Source of the DNA: Treponemataceae bacterium
GTDB lineage: Bacteria > Spirochaetota > Spirochaetia > Treponematales > Treponemataceae
Assembly (NCBI GenBank): GCA_024680915.1
Contig: JAILBN010000097.1
Location: 1-64,000 of the forward strand
DNA length: 64,000 nucleotides
Direction: 5' to 3'
Shown here one piece after another: positions 9,417 to 18,222 of the stretch. How positions within the stretch are numbered: the first letter of the stretch is position 1; every line of letters begins with the position of its first letter. Position numbers and translations under genes: made by a program. The notes below the pieces were generated by a model. That model was not told the origin of the DNA and ran no database searches. It was given only the letters and a program-made list of their open reading frames with translations.

Positions 9417-10217
9417 ATGAGAAAAATGATTGCTGTTCTGGCGGTATTGATTCTCGCAGGCGCTCTCCTTTTTGCCGGCGGTAAAAAGGAAGATTCAAAA
9501 GTTCTTAAGGTCGGGGCTACTCCTGAGCCTCATGCTTCTATGCTGAACCTTATTGTTGATGATATGTCTAGGGCTGGATATACTCTTGAGGTCATTGAGT
9601 TTACAGATTATGTCACTCCCAACAGAGCTCTTGAGGACGGACAGATCGATGCTAACTTTTTTCAGCACATTCCCTATCTTGAGGATCAGAACAAGGAAAT
9701 GGGTTACCATCTTGTGAATGCCGGTGGTATTCACATTGAGCCTATCGCTTTGTATTCAAAGAAAATAGCTTCTCTCTCAGAGCTTTCTGACGGAGCTTCT
9801 GTAGCAATTCCTAACGACCCGACTAATGAAGGCCGTGCTCTTCTCCTTCTTCAGAGCGCAGGACTCATAAAACTGGATGCTGCGGCTGGAATTACAGCTA
9901 CTCCTCTTGATATCACAGACAATCCCAAGAATCTGAAGTTCAACGAGATTGAGGCTGCTTCTCTTCCTCGTGTACTCAGTGATGTTGACGCTGCTGTCAT
10001 CAACGGAAACTATGCTATTCCTGCCGGGCTCAGCGCAAAGAAAGACGGTTTGTTCGTTGAGGGTGCCGATTCTCCTTACGTGAATATAATCACCGTTAAG
10101 GCTGGTAACGAGAATGACCCACGTATAAAGGCTCTTGTCAATGCTCTTAAGAGCGATGAGATAAAGAACTACGTAAACGAAACTTATCCAAACGGTGAAG
10201 TTGTTCTGGTATTCTAA
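9417..10217 (+). CDS. metQ: Methionine-binding lipoprotein MetQ/NlpA family
   Basis: Signal peptide, LKVGATPEPHASML...VIEFTDYVTPNRALEDGQIDANFFQHIPYL; GAAGGAG SD before ATG 9417. Confidence 0.92.
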   Translation: MRKMIAVLAVLILAGALLFAGGKKEDSKVLKVGATPEPHASMLNLIVDDMSRAGYTLEVIEFTDYVTPNRALEDGQIDANFFQHIPYLEDQNKEMGYHLVNAGGIHIEPIALYSKKIASLSELSDGASVAIPNDPTNEGRALLLLQSAGLIKLDAAAGITATPLDITDNPKNLKFNEIEAASLPRVLSDVDAAVINGNYAIPAGLSAKKDGLFVEGADSPYVNIITVKAGNENDPRIKALVNALKSDEIKNYVNETYPNGEVVLVF

Positions 10218-10261
10218 AAGCAAGAGGCGCTGTATAAAAGCGGCGCCTTGATTGCAAAAAA

Positions 10262-10297
10262 AACGCGCTCTTCGGAATGAAGAACGCGTTTTTTTTG
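10262..10297. terminator. Bidirectional intrinsic terminator between convergent genes
   Basis: aacgcg-c-tcttc ggaat gaaga-a-cgcgtt flanked by A and T tracts. Confidence 0.8.
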
Positions 10298-11827
10298 TCA
10301 GGATTGTTTCTGCATGTAGAGCTGCATCAAGGAAACGAATAGATAAATCTGCTTATAAATGTTCTTGCCCTGTTCCATAATAGGAACGTCCGCGAAGTGG
10401 TCAAGCTCTTTCCAATTTATGATCAGTTCTGGCCGCTGTTTCTCATGATCCTCAAGCAGCTCTTTTGTGTTCTTGCCTATCGTTATCAGCTGCTGACAGG
10501 ATGTTCCTATAATGGTACGGGCCTTGCCGTTCATGTCGCTCATTATTGACTGCATTATGTTACGTGCCTCGGTGTCACGGTCTACACGGAGCATATAATT
10601 CTTTATCTTTGAGCCGTATTCTCCGCTTTCTGCGATGGAAGCGTCAAATGCCGTTATTGTATCTGAGGCTTCCAGCAGCTTGTGATAGGCTTCTGACATG
10701 GCAGCTGAAAGCTGGGCGCTGACCCATTTTCCCCTGATGAGGACGATGTCGCAGAAGGTGCGCATGTCTTTTTTCACACAATCAAGCAGATATGCCTTTA
10801 AGTAGTTCAACGGATTTGCGTATGTATAGCCTTCAAGGTTTTTCTTGGCGAATTCTGTTCCACCTGTAGCTGTATAGTATTTTAAGTTCGAGATGGCGGT
10901 CGTTCCGAAAATCTGCTTGAGAAGATCATCCGTCTTGGAGCTCTGCTGGTTCTGCTCCAGCTTTTTCAGAGTTTTTGAGGATGTGTTCCTTATATTGTCC
11001 AGGAATACCTCCGCAATGTGTTCTTGTTTTATCGTAATCTTAGAGGAATATTCCGGGTTCTCGGTTATAAGCTTTATCATTCCGTCAAGGACATCGGTGC
11101 TTCTAAGATCCCTCAATCTTGCAAGGATTTTATTCCATAGGTTCTGAGGTATGGGAACTACGTCCCTGTTCTCTTTTAGGATTTCGAAAATCTCTCCCCA
11201 GTCTGAGGGAGAGAGAGGAAGGGTAAAGGCTGTGGCTATAAAATCCTTTATGTCGTCAGAGATATACTCTCCCCTGATTGCCTCAAAGTGAGGGGGCATG
11301 GAGAAATCGTGCTCACGTATGGAGGAGTCGAATTTCTTCAGGGTGAAATAATAGTCGAACTTGCAGAATGATATGAAAGCCTGCAGAAGATTGTAGGTTT
11401 TGTCTATATTCGTTATACGTGTTATATCAAAGAGAGAAGAGACCAGGGCAAAATCTTTTCCGACGGATTCTTTCAAGGATTTAAGAGATTCTGTTTTTTC
11501 CCTGTTAAGGATATTAGCTTCATCAAGACGCTCTATGGCTTCTTTTGCTTCCTGTGAGATAAAATGGTTGATCACCCAATTCTTGTAGGCATTGGGGTTC
11601 GAGATGTTCTGAAATATGAGTTGAGCTGGGGACGTAGCCTTGTAGAACTCATAGAAAAGCTTGGCGAAGGAAGGTTGCACTTCATAGGAGGAACCTTTTA
11701 TGAACTTGAATTTACCCTTGCTCAAATCTTTTGCAATGGCCTTCAACTGTCTTTTTTTCAATACCTCAGGGTCAGAGCCTTTGAACATGGCTGCAAATAG
11801 ACGCTGAAAAAAATTCTCACTGGACAT
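10298..11827 (-). CDS. Conserved hypothetical protein, DUF5312-like
   Basis: Long ORF; start refined to 11827 (MSSENFFQRLFAAMFKGSDPEVLKKRQLKAIAKDL). Family name from memory. Confidence 0.7.
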   Translation of the reverse strand: MSSENFFQRLFAAMFKGSDPEVLKKRQLKAIAKDLSKGKFKFIKGSSYEVQPSFAKLFYEFYKATSPAQLIFQNISNPNAYKNWVINHFISQEAKEAIERLDEANILNREKTESLKSLKESVGKDFALVSSLFDITRITNIDKTYNLLQAFISFCKFDYYFTLKKFDSSIREHDFSMPPHFEAIRGEYISDDIKDFIATAFTLPLSPSDWGEIFEILKENRDVVPIPQNLWNKILARLRDLRSTDVLDGMIKLITENPEYSSKITIKQEHIAEVFLDNIRNTSSKTLKKLEQNQQSSKTDDLLKQIFGTTAISNLKYYTATGGTEFAKKNLEGYTYANPLNYLKAYLLDCVKKDMRTFCDIVLIRGKWVSAQLSAAMSEAYHKLLEASDTITAFDASIAESGEYGSKIKNYMLRVDRDTEARNIMQSIMSDMNGKARTIIGTSCQQLITIGKNTKELLEDHEKQRPELIINWKELDHFADVPIMEQGKNIYKQIYLFVSLMQLYMQKQS

Positions 11828-11833
11828 ATATAT

Positions 11834-11862
11834 ATTATGCGTAAATTTCAGCTTAAAATCAA
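11834..11862 (-). promoter_or_regulatory. Promoter predicting leaderless mRNA (gene 10298..11827)
   Basis: Minus strand: TTGATT-17-CATAAT, 6 nt before ATG 11827. Confidence 0.6.
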
Positions 11863-11902
11863 GCATCTGAAACACTTAATAGAGATTATATCGATAATCG
11901 GT

Positions 11903-11931
11903 TTGAAAAAAAGCAATACTAGTGCTAGAAT
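11903..11931 (+). promoter_or_regulatory. Promoter predicting leaderless mRNA (gene 11938..13266)
   Basis: TTGAAA-17-TAGAAT, 6 nt before ATG 11938. Confidence 0.65.
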
Positions 11932-11937
11932 TGAGTT

Positions 11938-13266
11938 ATGAAGAAAATACTTGTTGTTTCTACAAATGAAAAAGTAATCAGTACAGTAAAAAAGGTTTGC
12001 AACAAATATCAGGCTTATTTCGATCCTTCCTTTTTTTCTGATATGGAAGAGGCCTTAAGTTATATTGATTACGAGCTTCCGGAGATAAAAATACTCGATT
12101 TCACCTCCGAGTCCTTGGATTGTAACCGTCTCATATCGACGATAGATGCCGACCCCTGGCTTCATAACGGTGGTATAATAGCTGTCGTTCCGTCTGCCGC
12201 AAAGGGGGAGGAGCTGGATGAAAGAAAAGACCCGAATATCCTTATTATTCAGACTGTATACAATTTTACGGAGAATTTCTCCCGTCTGCTCCGTATACTG
12301 TGGAGAAACCAGCATTTTCTCTTCAACCGAGGAATGCAGGACCGGCTTGGAGGAAAAGAGACCGGGTCCTTCATCTGCGGGAATGATCCTATGGAATTCC
12401 GCATTTATACTACTTTCCTCGTGGGGTATCTCTACAGCACCAACAGGATTAATGCGGACGAGAGGTATGAGCTGCAGACAGCTCTTATGGAGCTGCTTAC
12501 CAATGCCCTTGAGCATGGAAACTGTGCTATAACCTATGAGGAGAAAACAGAATGCCTGGAGCACGGAGGTAATATACTGGAGCTTATAAGGGAGAAAAAC
12601 AGGCTGCCTGAGATTGCCGCCAGGAAGATATATATCGCTTATATGATAGGTAAGTCAAAATCAAAATTCGTTATCCGTGATGAGGGTGAGGGATTCGATT
12701 GGAGGAGCCGTTTGAGCGAGGATTTCAGCGATGGTATGCATGGACGCGGTATGAAGCTCACAGAATCCTTGGTTAAGAATCTTTCTTATAATGATAAGGG
12801 AAATGAGGTTTCTTTCGAAATCACGAATCTTAAGGACGCAGCCAACACCGTTCCTGGAATAATGGTTCCCTTCTCATCCGTGCAGTATAAGGACAAACAG
12901 ATTGTATGCCGTGAGAATGAACCTTCCAATGATTTGTACTTTATAGTGAGCGGACGTTTCGCAGTGTATTCAGGCAAGAAACTCGTTTCTGTGCTCACTC
13001 CTAACGATATGTTCATAGGTGAAATGGCTTTCCTTATGAACGACAGGCGTTCTGCTTCCATAATGTCGGTGGGGGATGGAAAACTGATTCGTATTCCCAA
13101 GTCATCATTCCTGAATCTTATACGTAGGAATCCCCATTATGGTATATTCCTTTCAAAGCTTTTGGCTCAGCGTCTTCAGGTTCAGACAAAGAAAACTCTT
13201 GCGGTCACTGCCGAGCTTAATGAGCTGAAGCATAAGCTTTCTCTGCCCGATTTCCTTGCGGATTGA
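11938..13266 (+). CDS. REC-like / RsbW-like HATPase / cyclic-nucleotide-binding domain regulatory protein
   Basis: N-box ELLTNALEHGN, G1 DEGEGFDWR, G2 GRGMKLTES; CAP_ED-like C-terminus NDLYFIVSGRFAVYSGKKLVSVLTPNDMFIGEMAFLMNDRRSASI. Confidence 0.85.
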   Translation: MKKILVVSTNEKVISTVKKVCNKYQAYFDPSFFSDMEEALSYIDYELPEIKILDFTSESLDCNRLISTIDADPWLHNGGIIAVVPSAAKGEELDERKDPNILIIQTVYNFTENFSRLLRILWRNQHFLFNRGMQDRLGGKETGSFICGNDPMEFRIYTTFLVGYLYSTNRINADERYELQTALMELLTNALEHGNCAITYEEKTECLEHGGNILELIREKNRLPEIAARKIYIAYMIGKSKSKFVIRDEGEGFDWRSRLSEDFSDGMHGRGMKLTESLVKNLSYNDKGNEVSFEITNLKDAANTVPGIMVPFSSVQYKDKQIVCRENEPSNDLYFIVSGRFAVYSGKKLVSVLTPNDMFIGEMAFLMNDRRSASIMSVGDGKLIRIPKSSFLNLIRRNPHYGIFLSKLLAQRLQVQTKKTLAVTAELNELKHKLSLPDFLAD

Positions 13267-13311
13267 CATCGCTCTTTCTCTGGGGAATGCTCCGGCGGTT
13301 CTTTTGTCTGC

Positions 13312-13340
13312 TTATAGACTTTTAGCGCCTAGTCTAGTAT
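13312..13340 (+). promoter_or_regulatory. Possible promoter predicting (near-)leaderless mRNA for the NFACT gene
   Basis: TTATAG-17-TAGTAT, 9 nt before ATG 13350; weaker -35. Confidence 0.4.
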
Positions 13341-13349
13341 TTTTATTTT

Positions 13350-14870
13350 ATGTCTCTTAATTGTAACGAAATCAACAAAGTCCTTGATGAATTGGATATA
13401 GAAGCTTCTTTCATCCAGCAGATAGTTCAGCCGGGCTATGACTCAATGGCTTTGTACTGCTATAAAAACGGTGTTTCCAAAACTGTCCTCATTTGTCTTG
13501 CGGCCGGGGCCTGCCGCATCCATACCACAAGACGGAAAATCCCGAAGAATGATAAGCCGCTCCGCTTCATGGAGTTCCTTAAATCCCGCATAAAAGGCTG
13601 CCGGATAAACTCCTGCCGGCAGATTGGATACGAGCGGGTAATAAAGCTTGACTTGACTAACTCCCAGGAGCATTTCTTCATGTTCGTGCGCTTGTGGAGC
13701 GCCGCCGCCAATATAATCGTCACTGATGAAAACTTGAAGGTGCTGGATGTTTTTTACAGGCGGCCAAAAAAGAATGAAGTTTCCGGCGGGGTTTTCGTGC
13801 CGCCGGAGCCTCTTCCTAAATCTGAGGAGGATTTGAGCCGTTTCCCGGTGCGCACCTTCGATGAGCTTGATGAAAGCGGTGATGCTTGGGATGCCGCTTC
13901 TGGAACTGCTTCTAGGACCAAGGCTGAGGGCAGTTCCTCTGAAGGGGAAGGTCCTGTCGTTGCCAGACCGGCCGGCAGCCTGTCTTTCTGTGAGAAAATC
14001 GACAGGTGGTATGGGGAGCATGCGGAGCGGCTTTCCAGGGAGGCCTTGCTTGAGCAGGCCCAGAAGCTGTACACCTCCAGAAGGAGCCGCATGGAAGCCG
14101 CTCTTAAAAAACTGGAAGGGAAAAGGGAAGCTTTTCTGCTTGCTGAGCAGTGGAAGCACCAGGGGGACTTGGTCCTGTCCTATGGGCATCTGATAAAGCC
14201 GGAGCTTTCTTATCTTGAATGCGTAGACTACGATACGGGAAACACTATCAGAATTCCTGTGGATCCGGAAAAAAGCACACAGAAGAATGCCGAGTTTTAT
14301 TATGATAAATATAAAAAAGCCCTTTCCGGACTTGATGACCTGGAGCATGATATAAGCCGTGCCAAAAAGGATATCCTGGCTCTGGAGTATGCTTACGATG
14401 CTCTGCTGAAGGAACCGAATCCCCTGCGTATGCAGCAGATGATCCGCCAGCAGACGAAGCCCAAGCAGCAGATTGCCAAGAAACATCCGGGTATAGGCTA
14501 TGAGGTGAAGGGATGGACTATTCTTGCCGGACGAGATGCCGACGAGAACGATGAGCTTCTGAGGCATCATGTGAAAGGGGCGGATATGTGGCTTCATGCC
14601 CGCGATTGGCCGGGGGGTTACGTCTTTATCAAGGCCAGACCGGGTAAAACAGTTCCTCTTGAAATACTTCTTGATGCAGGGAATCTTGCCGTATATTATT
14701 CCAAAGCCCGTAAAGCCCGTACTGCCGATTTGTACTACACCCAGGTGAAGTATCTGCGGCGGGCTAAGAATGCCCCAAAGGGGACTGTTCTGCCTTCCCA
14801 GGAGAAGAATATATGCATCACCCTTGATGAGGAAAGGCTTAGGAAACTTGAGGACTGTAAAAAAGAATAG
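13350..14870 (+). CDS. NFACT/RqcH-family RNA-binding (fibronectin-binding-like) protein
   Basis: NFACT-N type start, coiled coil, NFACT-R: GADMWLHARDWPGGYVFIK...LLDAGNLAVYYSKAR. Confidence 0.88.
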   Translation: MSLNCNEINKVLDELDIEASFIQQIVQPGYDSMALYCYKNGVSKTVLICLAAGACRIHTTRRKIPKNDKPLRFMEFLKSRIKGCRINSCRQIGYERVIKLDLTNSQEHFFMFVRLWSAAANIIVTDENLKVLDVFYRRPKKNEVSGGVFVPPEPLPKSEEDLSRFPVRTFDELDESGDAWDAASGTASRTKAEGSSSEGEGPVVARPAGSLSFCEKIDRWYGEHAERLSREALLEQAQKLYTSRRSRMEAALKKLEGKREAFLLAEQWKHQGDLVLSYGHLIKPELSYLECVDYDTGNTIRIPVDPEKSTQKNAEFYYDKYKKALSGLDDLEHDISRAKKDILALEYAYDALLKEPNPLRMQQMIRQQTKPKQQIAKKHPGIGYEVKGWTILAGRDADENDELLRHHVKGADMWLHARDWPGGYVFIKARPGKTVPLEILLDAGNLAVYYSKARKARTADLYYTQVKYLRRAKNAPKGTVLPSQEKNICITLDEERLRKLEDCKKE

Positions 14871-14972
14871 GTCAGTATGAAGGGCTCTTGCTTTTTATAC
14901 CTGTTTTTTGACTGCTTGGTAATTCCTGTCCGCTTGAAACAATCAATCTTATGTGCTAATATTTCTTCAATT

Positions 14973-15046
14973 GGTCCATTAGCTCAGATGGATAGAGCGG
15001 CTCCCTCCTAAGGAGCAGGTCGCACGTTCGACTCGTGTATGGGCCG
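14973..15046 (+). tRNA. tRNA-Arg (anticodon CCT)
   Basis: Cloverleaf: acceptor GGTCCAT/ATGGGCC, anticodon stem GCTCC-CTCCTAA-GGAGC, T-loop TTCGACTC. Promoter TTGAAA-17-TAATAT at 14934-14962. Confidence 0.95.
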
Positions 15047-15048
15047 TA

Positions 15049-15891
15049 TCAGTCGAAAACGTAGTACACGCCGTGTCTCGCAAAGCCTGCGAAGCCATCT
15101 TTTTTAGGGTGAAAGCCCTTTCTGTTGTCGCCATAATGACAAAGGTACATTTTCTTCCTTATGTTTTCGGGCAGCGACAGGAGCTCCTCGTAGGAGGCGT
15201 GTACCCCTCCCTTGTAAAACTGACAGTCATGGAAGATTGCAGGAGAAGAAGGATAAATTGAATCCAGCCAGTCTATAAGATCCCTGTCGAATATCGTATC
15301 ACCAGTGAAGATTATCTTATCATCTATTACGACGCCCGTTGAGTGGAATGTGGTGCTCCAGTCACCGTGCTTGTTAGGTACGTGTTTTGTCCTGAATATC
15401 TTAAGGTTTATGGAACCGCAGTATGTCTCATAGAAGGGCCTGGGGCTGTTCTCTATGGGTTTGAGTTCCTTGATCGTGAAATAATCAGCAAAGGTAAGGC
15501 TGGGACCGTCGGATTCTTCTCCGTAGGCGAGTCCTCCCTTCAGACTGTTTTCCCAAAGGACATCCCTGTATTCTGGTGTTATATACATGGACAGCGTTTT
15601 GTTGTCTCCGTACCTGTTCAGGAAGGCTACCTCTTCAAGCCCTCCTATATGATCCGCATGGGAATGGGTCACATGGAAATTATCTATATTTTTAATGCTC
15701 AGCCCGCATTTCGCGAAAGCTCTGGAGCATAAGGTACCGCAGTCTATGAGGATATGATCCTTGCCTTTTATAACAAGGAGATTCGTCTGGAAATTTGTCT
15801 TAGTGAACGCACTGCCTGTGCCAAGAAAAAACAGAGACAATGCACCGTCGTTAGTGAGTGAAAGTTTGTCTTTCAACGCTTGTATATGCAT
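15049..15891 (-). CDS. Metallo-beta-lactamase fold hydrolase (RNase Z-like)
   Basis: HVTHSHADHIGGLEE, IIFTGDTIFD, IFHDCQF. Confidence 0.85.
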   Translation of the reverse strand: MHIQALKDKLSLTNDGALSLFFLGTGSAFTKTNFQTNLLVIKGKDHILIDCGTLCSRAFAKCGLSIKNIDNFHVTHSHADHIGGLEEVAFLNRYGDNKTLSMYITPEYRDVLWENSLKGGLAYGEESDGPSLTFADYFTIKELKPIENSPRPFYETYCGSINLKIFRTKHVPNKHGDWSTTFHSTGVVIDDKIIFTGDTIFDRDLIDWLDSIYPSSPAIFHDCQFYKGGVHASYEELLSLPENIRKKMYLCHYGDNRKGFHPKKDGFAGFARHGVYYVFD

Positions 15892-16007
15892 TCAATTATC
15901 CACCCTAATAGAGGTAATTATAACAGAGAAAATTACAAAAGTCTATTAAATAAAAAAAGCTTCATTTCTAGCCTTTCAGAGGAATCTCAATGTTATGTTC
16001 ATACGCT

Positions 16008-16832
16008 TTACAAAAGTTCCAGACCCTCCAGGTCCCTGGAATTTGAAACAAGTATGCCTTTCATTCCCAGTCTGAGGGGTGTGGCAATATCGATGTCATA
16101 ACGGTCTCCTATAGAGACGCATTCTTCGGCGGGAAGACCAAGTATTTCAAGGGCTTTTAGAAAAGGTTCCTCCGCGGGCTTGCTTTTACGGCAGGTATCA
16201 AGGCCGACTATATCCAGAAAAAAATCATCTATGCCGATTGCCTTCAGATTCCTCCATCCTATGTCTGCAGGATTGTTGGTGACACTTATAATTTTATAAG
16301 TGGCTGAGAGCTTTTCCAGCAGATGATGCAGCTTCTCATCTTTTTTCAGGAACCTTTCAGGCTGTATAAGTTCCTTGCGCCATTCTATGCTTTTTTCCAC
16401 AGAGTATCCGAAGCCTTGCATCACAAGGGCAAAGCTTGTTTTTGCTCCCCCGTGTGTGACAGCGAATGCTTCCCTTGCGTCTTCTATCCTTTTTTCTGCC
16501 TGGCTGAAGGATATTCCTTCAAGGTCAGCGAATCTCTGGACCTGAACGTCTATTTGGTGGGCGAGGTATTGGTCATTTGTGTAGAGAGTGTTATCTATGT
16601 CGAAGATAAGTGCAGAGATTTTTCCCTCGGTGCCGGACTTTTGCCCGGATAGGCCAGCTTTTTGCCCGGAGGCATCGGTATTTTGCCCGGATAGACCAGC
16701 TTTTTGCCCAGAGGCATCGATGTTTTGCCCGGATGTGCCGGACTTTTGCATGGAGAAGCTTTTATCCTCTTCAATCCTTATCTTGCTGTCCCCTGCAGGT
16801 CTTTTTTTCAGCTGTAAGTTGTATAGTCTCAT
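16008..16832 (-). CDS. HAD-superfamily hydrolase with repetitive N-terminal extension
   Basis: ALIFDIDNTLYTND (motif I), SVTNNP, CVSIGDRYDIDIATPLRLGMKGILV; 4-bp overlap with the upstream kinase. Confidence 0.85.
   Translation of the reverse strand: MRLYNLQLKKRPAGDSKIRIEEDKSFSMQKSGTSGQNIDASGQKAGLSGQNTDASGQKAGLSGQKSGTEGKISALIFDIDNTLYTNDQYLAHQIDVQVQRFADLEGISFSQAEKRIEDAREAFAVTHGGAKTSFALVMQGFGYSVEKSIEWRKELIQPERFLKKDEKLHHLLEKLSATYKIISVTNNPADIGWRNLKAIGIDDFFLDIVGLDTCRKSKPAEEPFLKALEILGLPAEECVSIGDRYDIDIATPLRLGMKGILVSNSRDLEGLELL
16645..16748 (-). repeat. In-frame heptad-coding tandem repeat in HAD N-terminal extension
   Basis: Encodes SGQNIDA SGQKAGL SGQNTDA SGQKAGL SGQKSGT; about 21-bp unit, 42-bp higher-order unit. 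Confidence 0.8.
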
Positions 16833-18220
16833 GTTTTCTTTACTTTAGAAAGGAATTCCAGGTATTTTTTCCTACTGACGGAATCCGGGTGATAGAAGGT
16901 CTTGTATTTTATTATTGCGGACGAGGCATATTTTATAGAGCTGTATTCTTTCAGGCCTGCAAGGGCTATGCATGCGTTCCCCAGCAGCTCCGCATCAGGG
17001 CATTCCGGCACTTTGAAGGATATTCCTGTGATGTCGGCCTTCAGCTGCATCCAAAGTGTGTTTTTTGCCTGTCCGCCTGTGGTAGATACTACGGATGCGG
17101 GCTGTGTACCACTCCTTTGAACATGAGAGTACAGAAATCTATATGCGTTTTTCACCTCTGTGGCAATTTTCAGAAGGAGGATATAGCCATCGCTTTCGGG
17201 ATGCTTAAGAATATATTCTGTGCATTCTTCATCAGGAATCTCATCGAAGAGGTTGAGCTTTTTCCAGGTGTTGAATCTTGCACCCGTATCCGGCAGCAGT
17301 ACGCTCTCGTTCCAATAGGGGGTCTGGGGAGAGGGTAGTGTCCTTATGCCCCTTGCAGAGAAGGGCCTTGCAGTACATATATTTATACCCTCGCTGGTCC
17401 CTGCCCTGTCGCAGACGCAACCTGGCGATATCGTTCCGGTTCCTATCAAGGCTATTGTAAAATCGGGTCCTCCGCAGAATACCTCCGGCAGCTTAGTCTG
17501 CAAGGGATTCATCGTAAGTCCGAAGTCATCAGCTTTTTCTTTTTTCATTATACCTGCGGATTGTCCTGGAAGTCTGAGCCTGGGTAGCTTTTTTTCGGGA
17601 ATACCGAAATTAAGAAGGTCCTGCTGACGCCAGTAGGCCATTTGAAAGCGCTCCTCAGGGAGAAGGGTCATGGCTTTGCCTGTAAGCTGGTAGACTGTGT
17701 ACTCCGGCACTGAGAAAACCTTTTCTCCGCAGTCCCACATCTCGGGCATACGGTGTTTTATATGTATGAGTCTGGGGATGTAAATGGAGTGCTGTTCCTG
17801 TGCTGATGCCAAATCCAAAGCCACCTCGCCTTTGAAAAAGGGATCATTCCAAAGGAAGGAGCCTCCGGAGTTGACAAGGCTGGGACCATTCCCTGAAATG
17901 CTTATTGCCTTTATGATGGGAAGCTTAGAAAAAATATCAGGATGGAAAAGGTCTTTCGTGCAGTTTTTTTCCCATGCGGGAGTCTTGACCTTGGCTTTTG
18001 ATGACTTTTGTGAGCCTGGCTTATTTTCTGCGTCTGCCTTTATAAGCAGCTTATTGAGCATAAGACTGCAGGATGCTGCAAGAGCCTTGTACCAGCGGTC
18101 AGAGCCATGCTTCTTGTTGAAAAACTCCGTATCTGTGCATAGAATTTCTCCCGTGCTGGATATAATCGCAGCTTTGAGAGACGAGGTTCCTATGTCAGCA
18201 CAGAAGACGGCATACGACAT
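16829..18220 (-). CDS. FGGY-family carbohydrate kinase (XylB-like)
   Basis: FCADIGTSSLKAAIIS, GTGTISPGCVCDRAGTSEGINICT, STTGGQAKNTLWMQLKADITG. Confidence 0.88.
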   Translation of the reverse strand: MSYAVFCADIGTSSLKAAIISSTGEILCTDTEFFNKKHGSDRWYKALAASCSLMLNKLLIKADAENKPGSQKSSKAKVKTPAWEKNCTKDLFHPDIFSKLPIIKAISISGNGPSLVNSGGSFLWNDPFFKGEVALDLASAQEQHSIYIPRLIHIKHRMPEMWDCGEKVFSVPEYTVYQLTGKAMTLLPEERFQMAYWRQQDLLNFGIPEKKLPRLRLPGQSAGIMKKEKADDFGLTMNPLQTKLPEVFCGGPDFTIALIGTGTISPGCVCDRAGTSEGINICTARPFSARGIRTLPSPQTPYWNESVLLPDTGARFNTWKKLNLFDEIPDEECTEYILKHPESDGYILLLKIATEVKNAYRFLYSHVQRSGTQPASVVSTTGGQAKNTLWMQLKADITGISFKVPECPDAELLGNACIALAGLKEYSSIKYASSAIIKYKTFYHPDSVSRKKYLEFLSKVKKT

Positions 18221-18222
18221 AA

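Noticed and set aside
13443-14597. 384-aa minus-strand ORF
   Set aside because: Antisense to the NFACT gene; composition does not look like a real protein.
16645-16748. Tandem repeat considered as a CRISPR array
   Set aside because: 21/42-bp units without unique spacers and in frame inside a HAD gene; it is a coding repeat.
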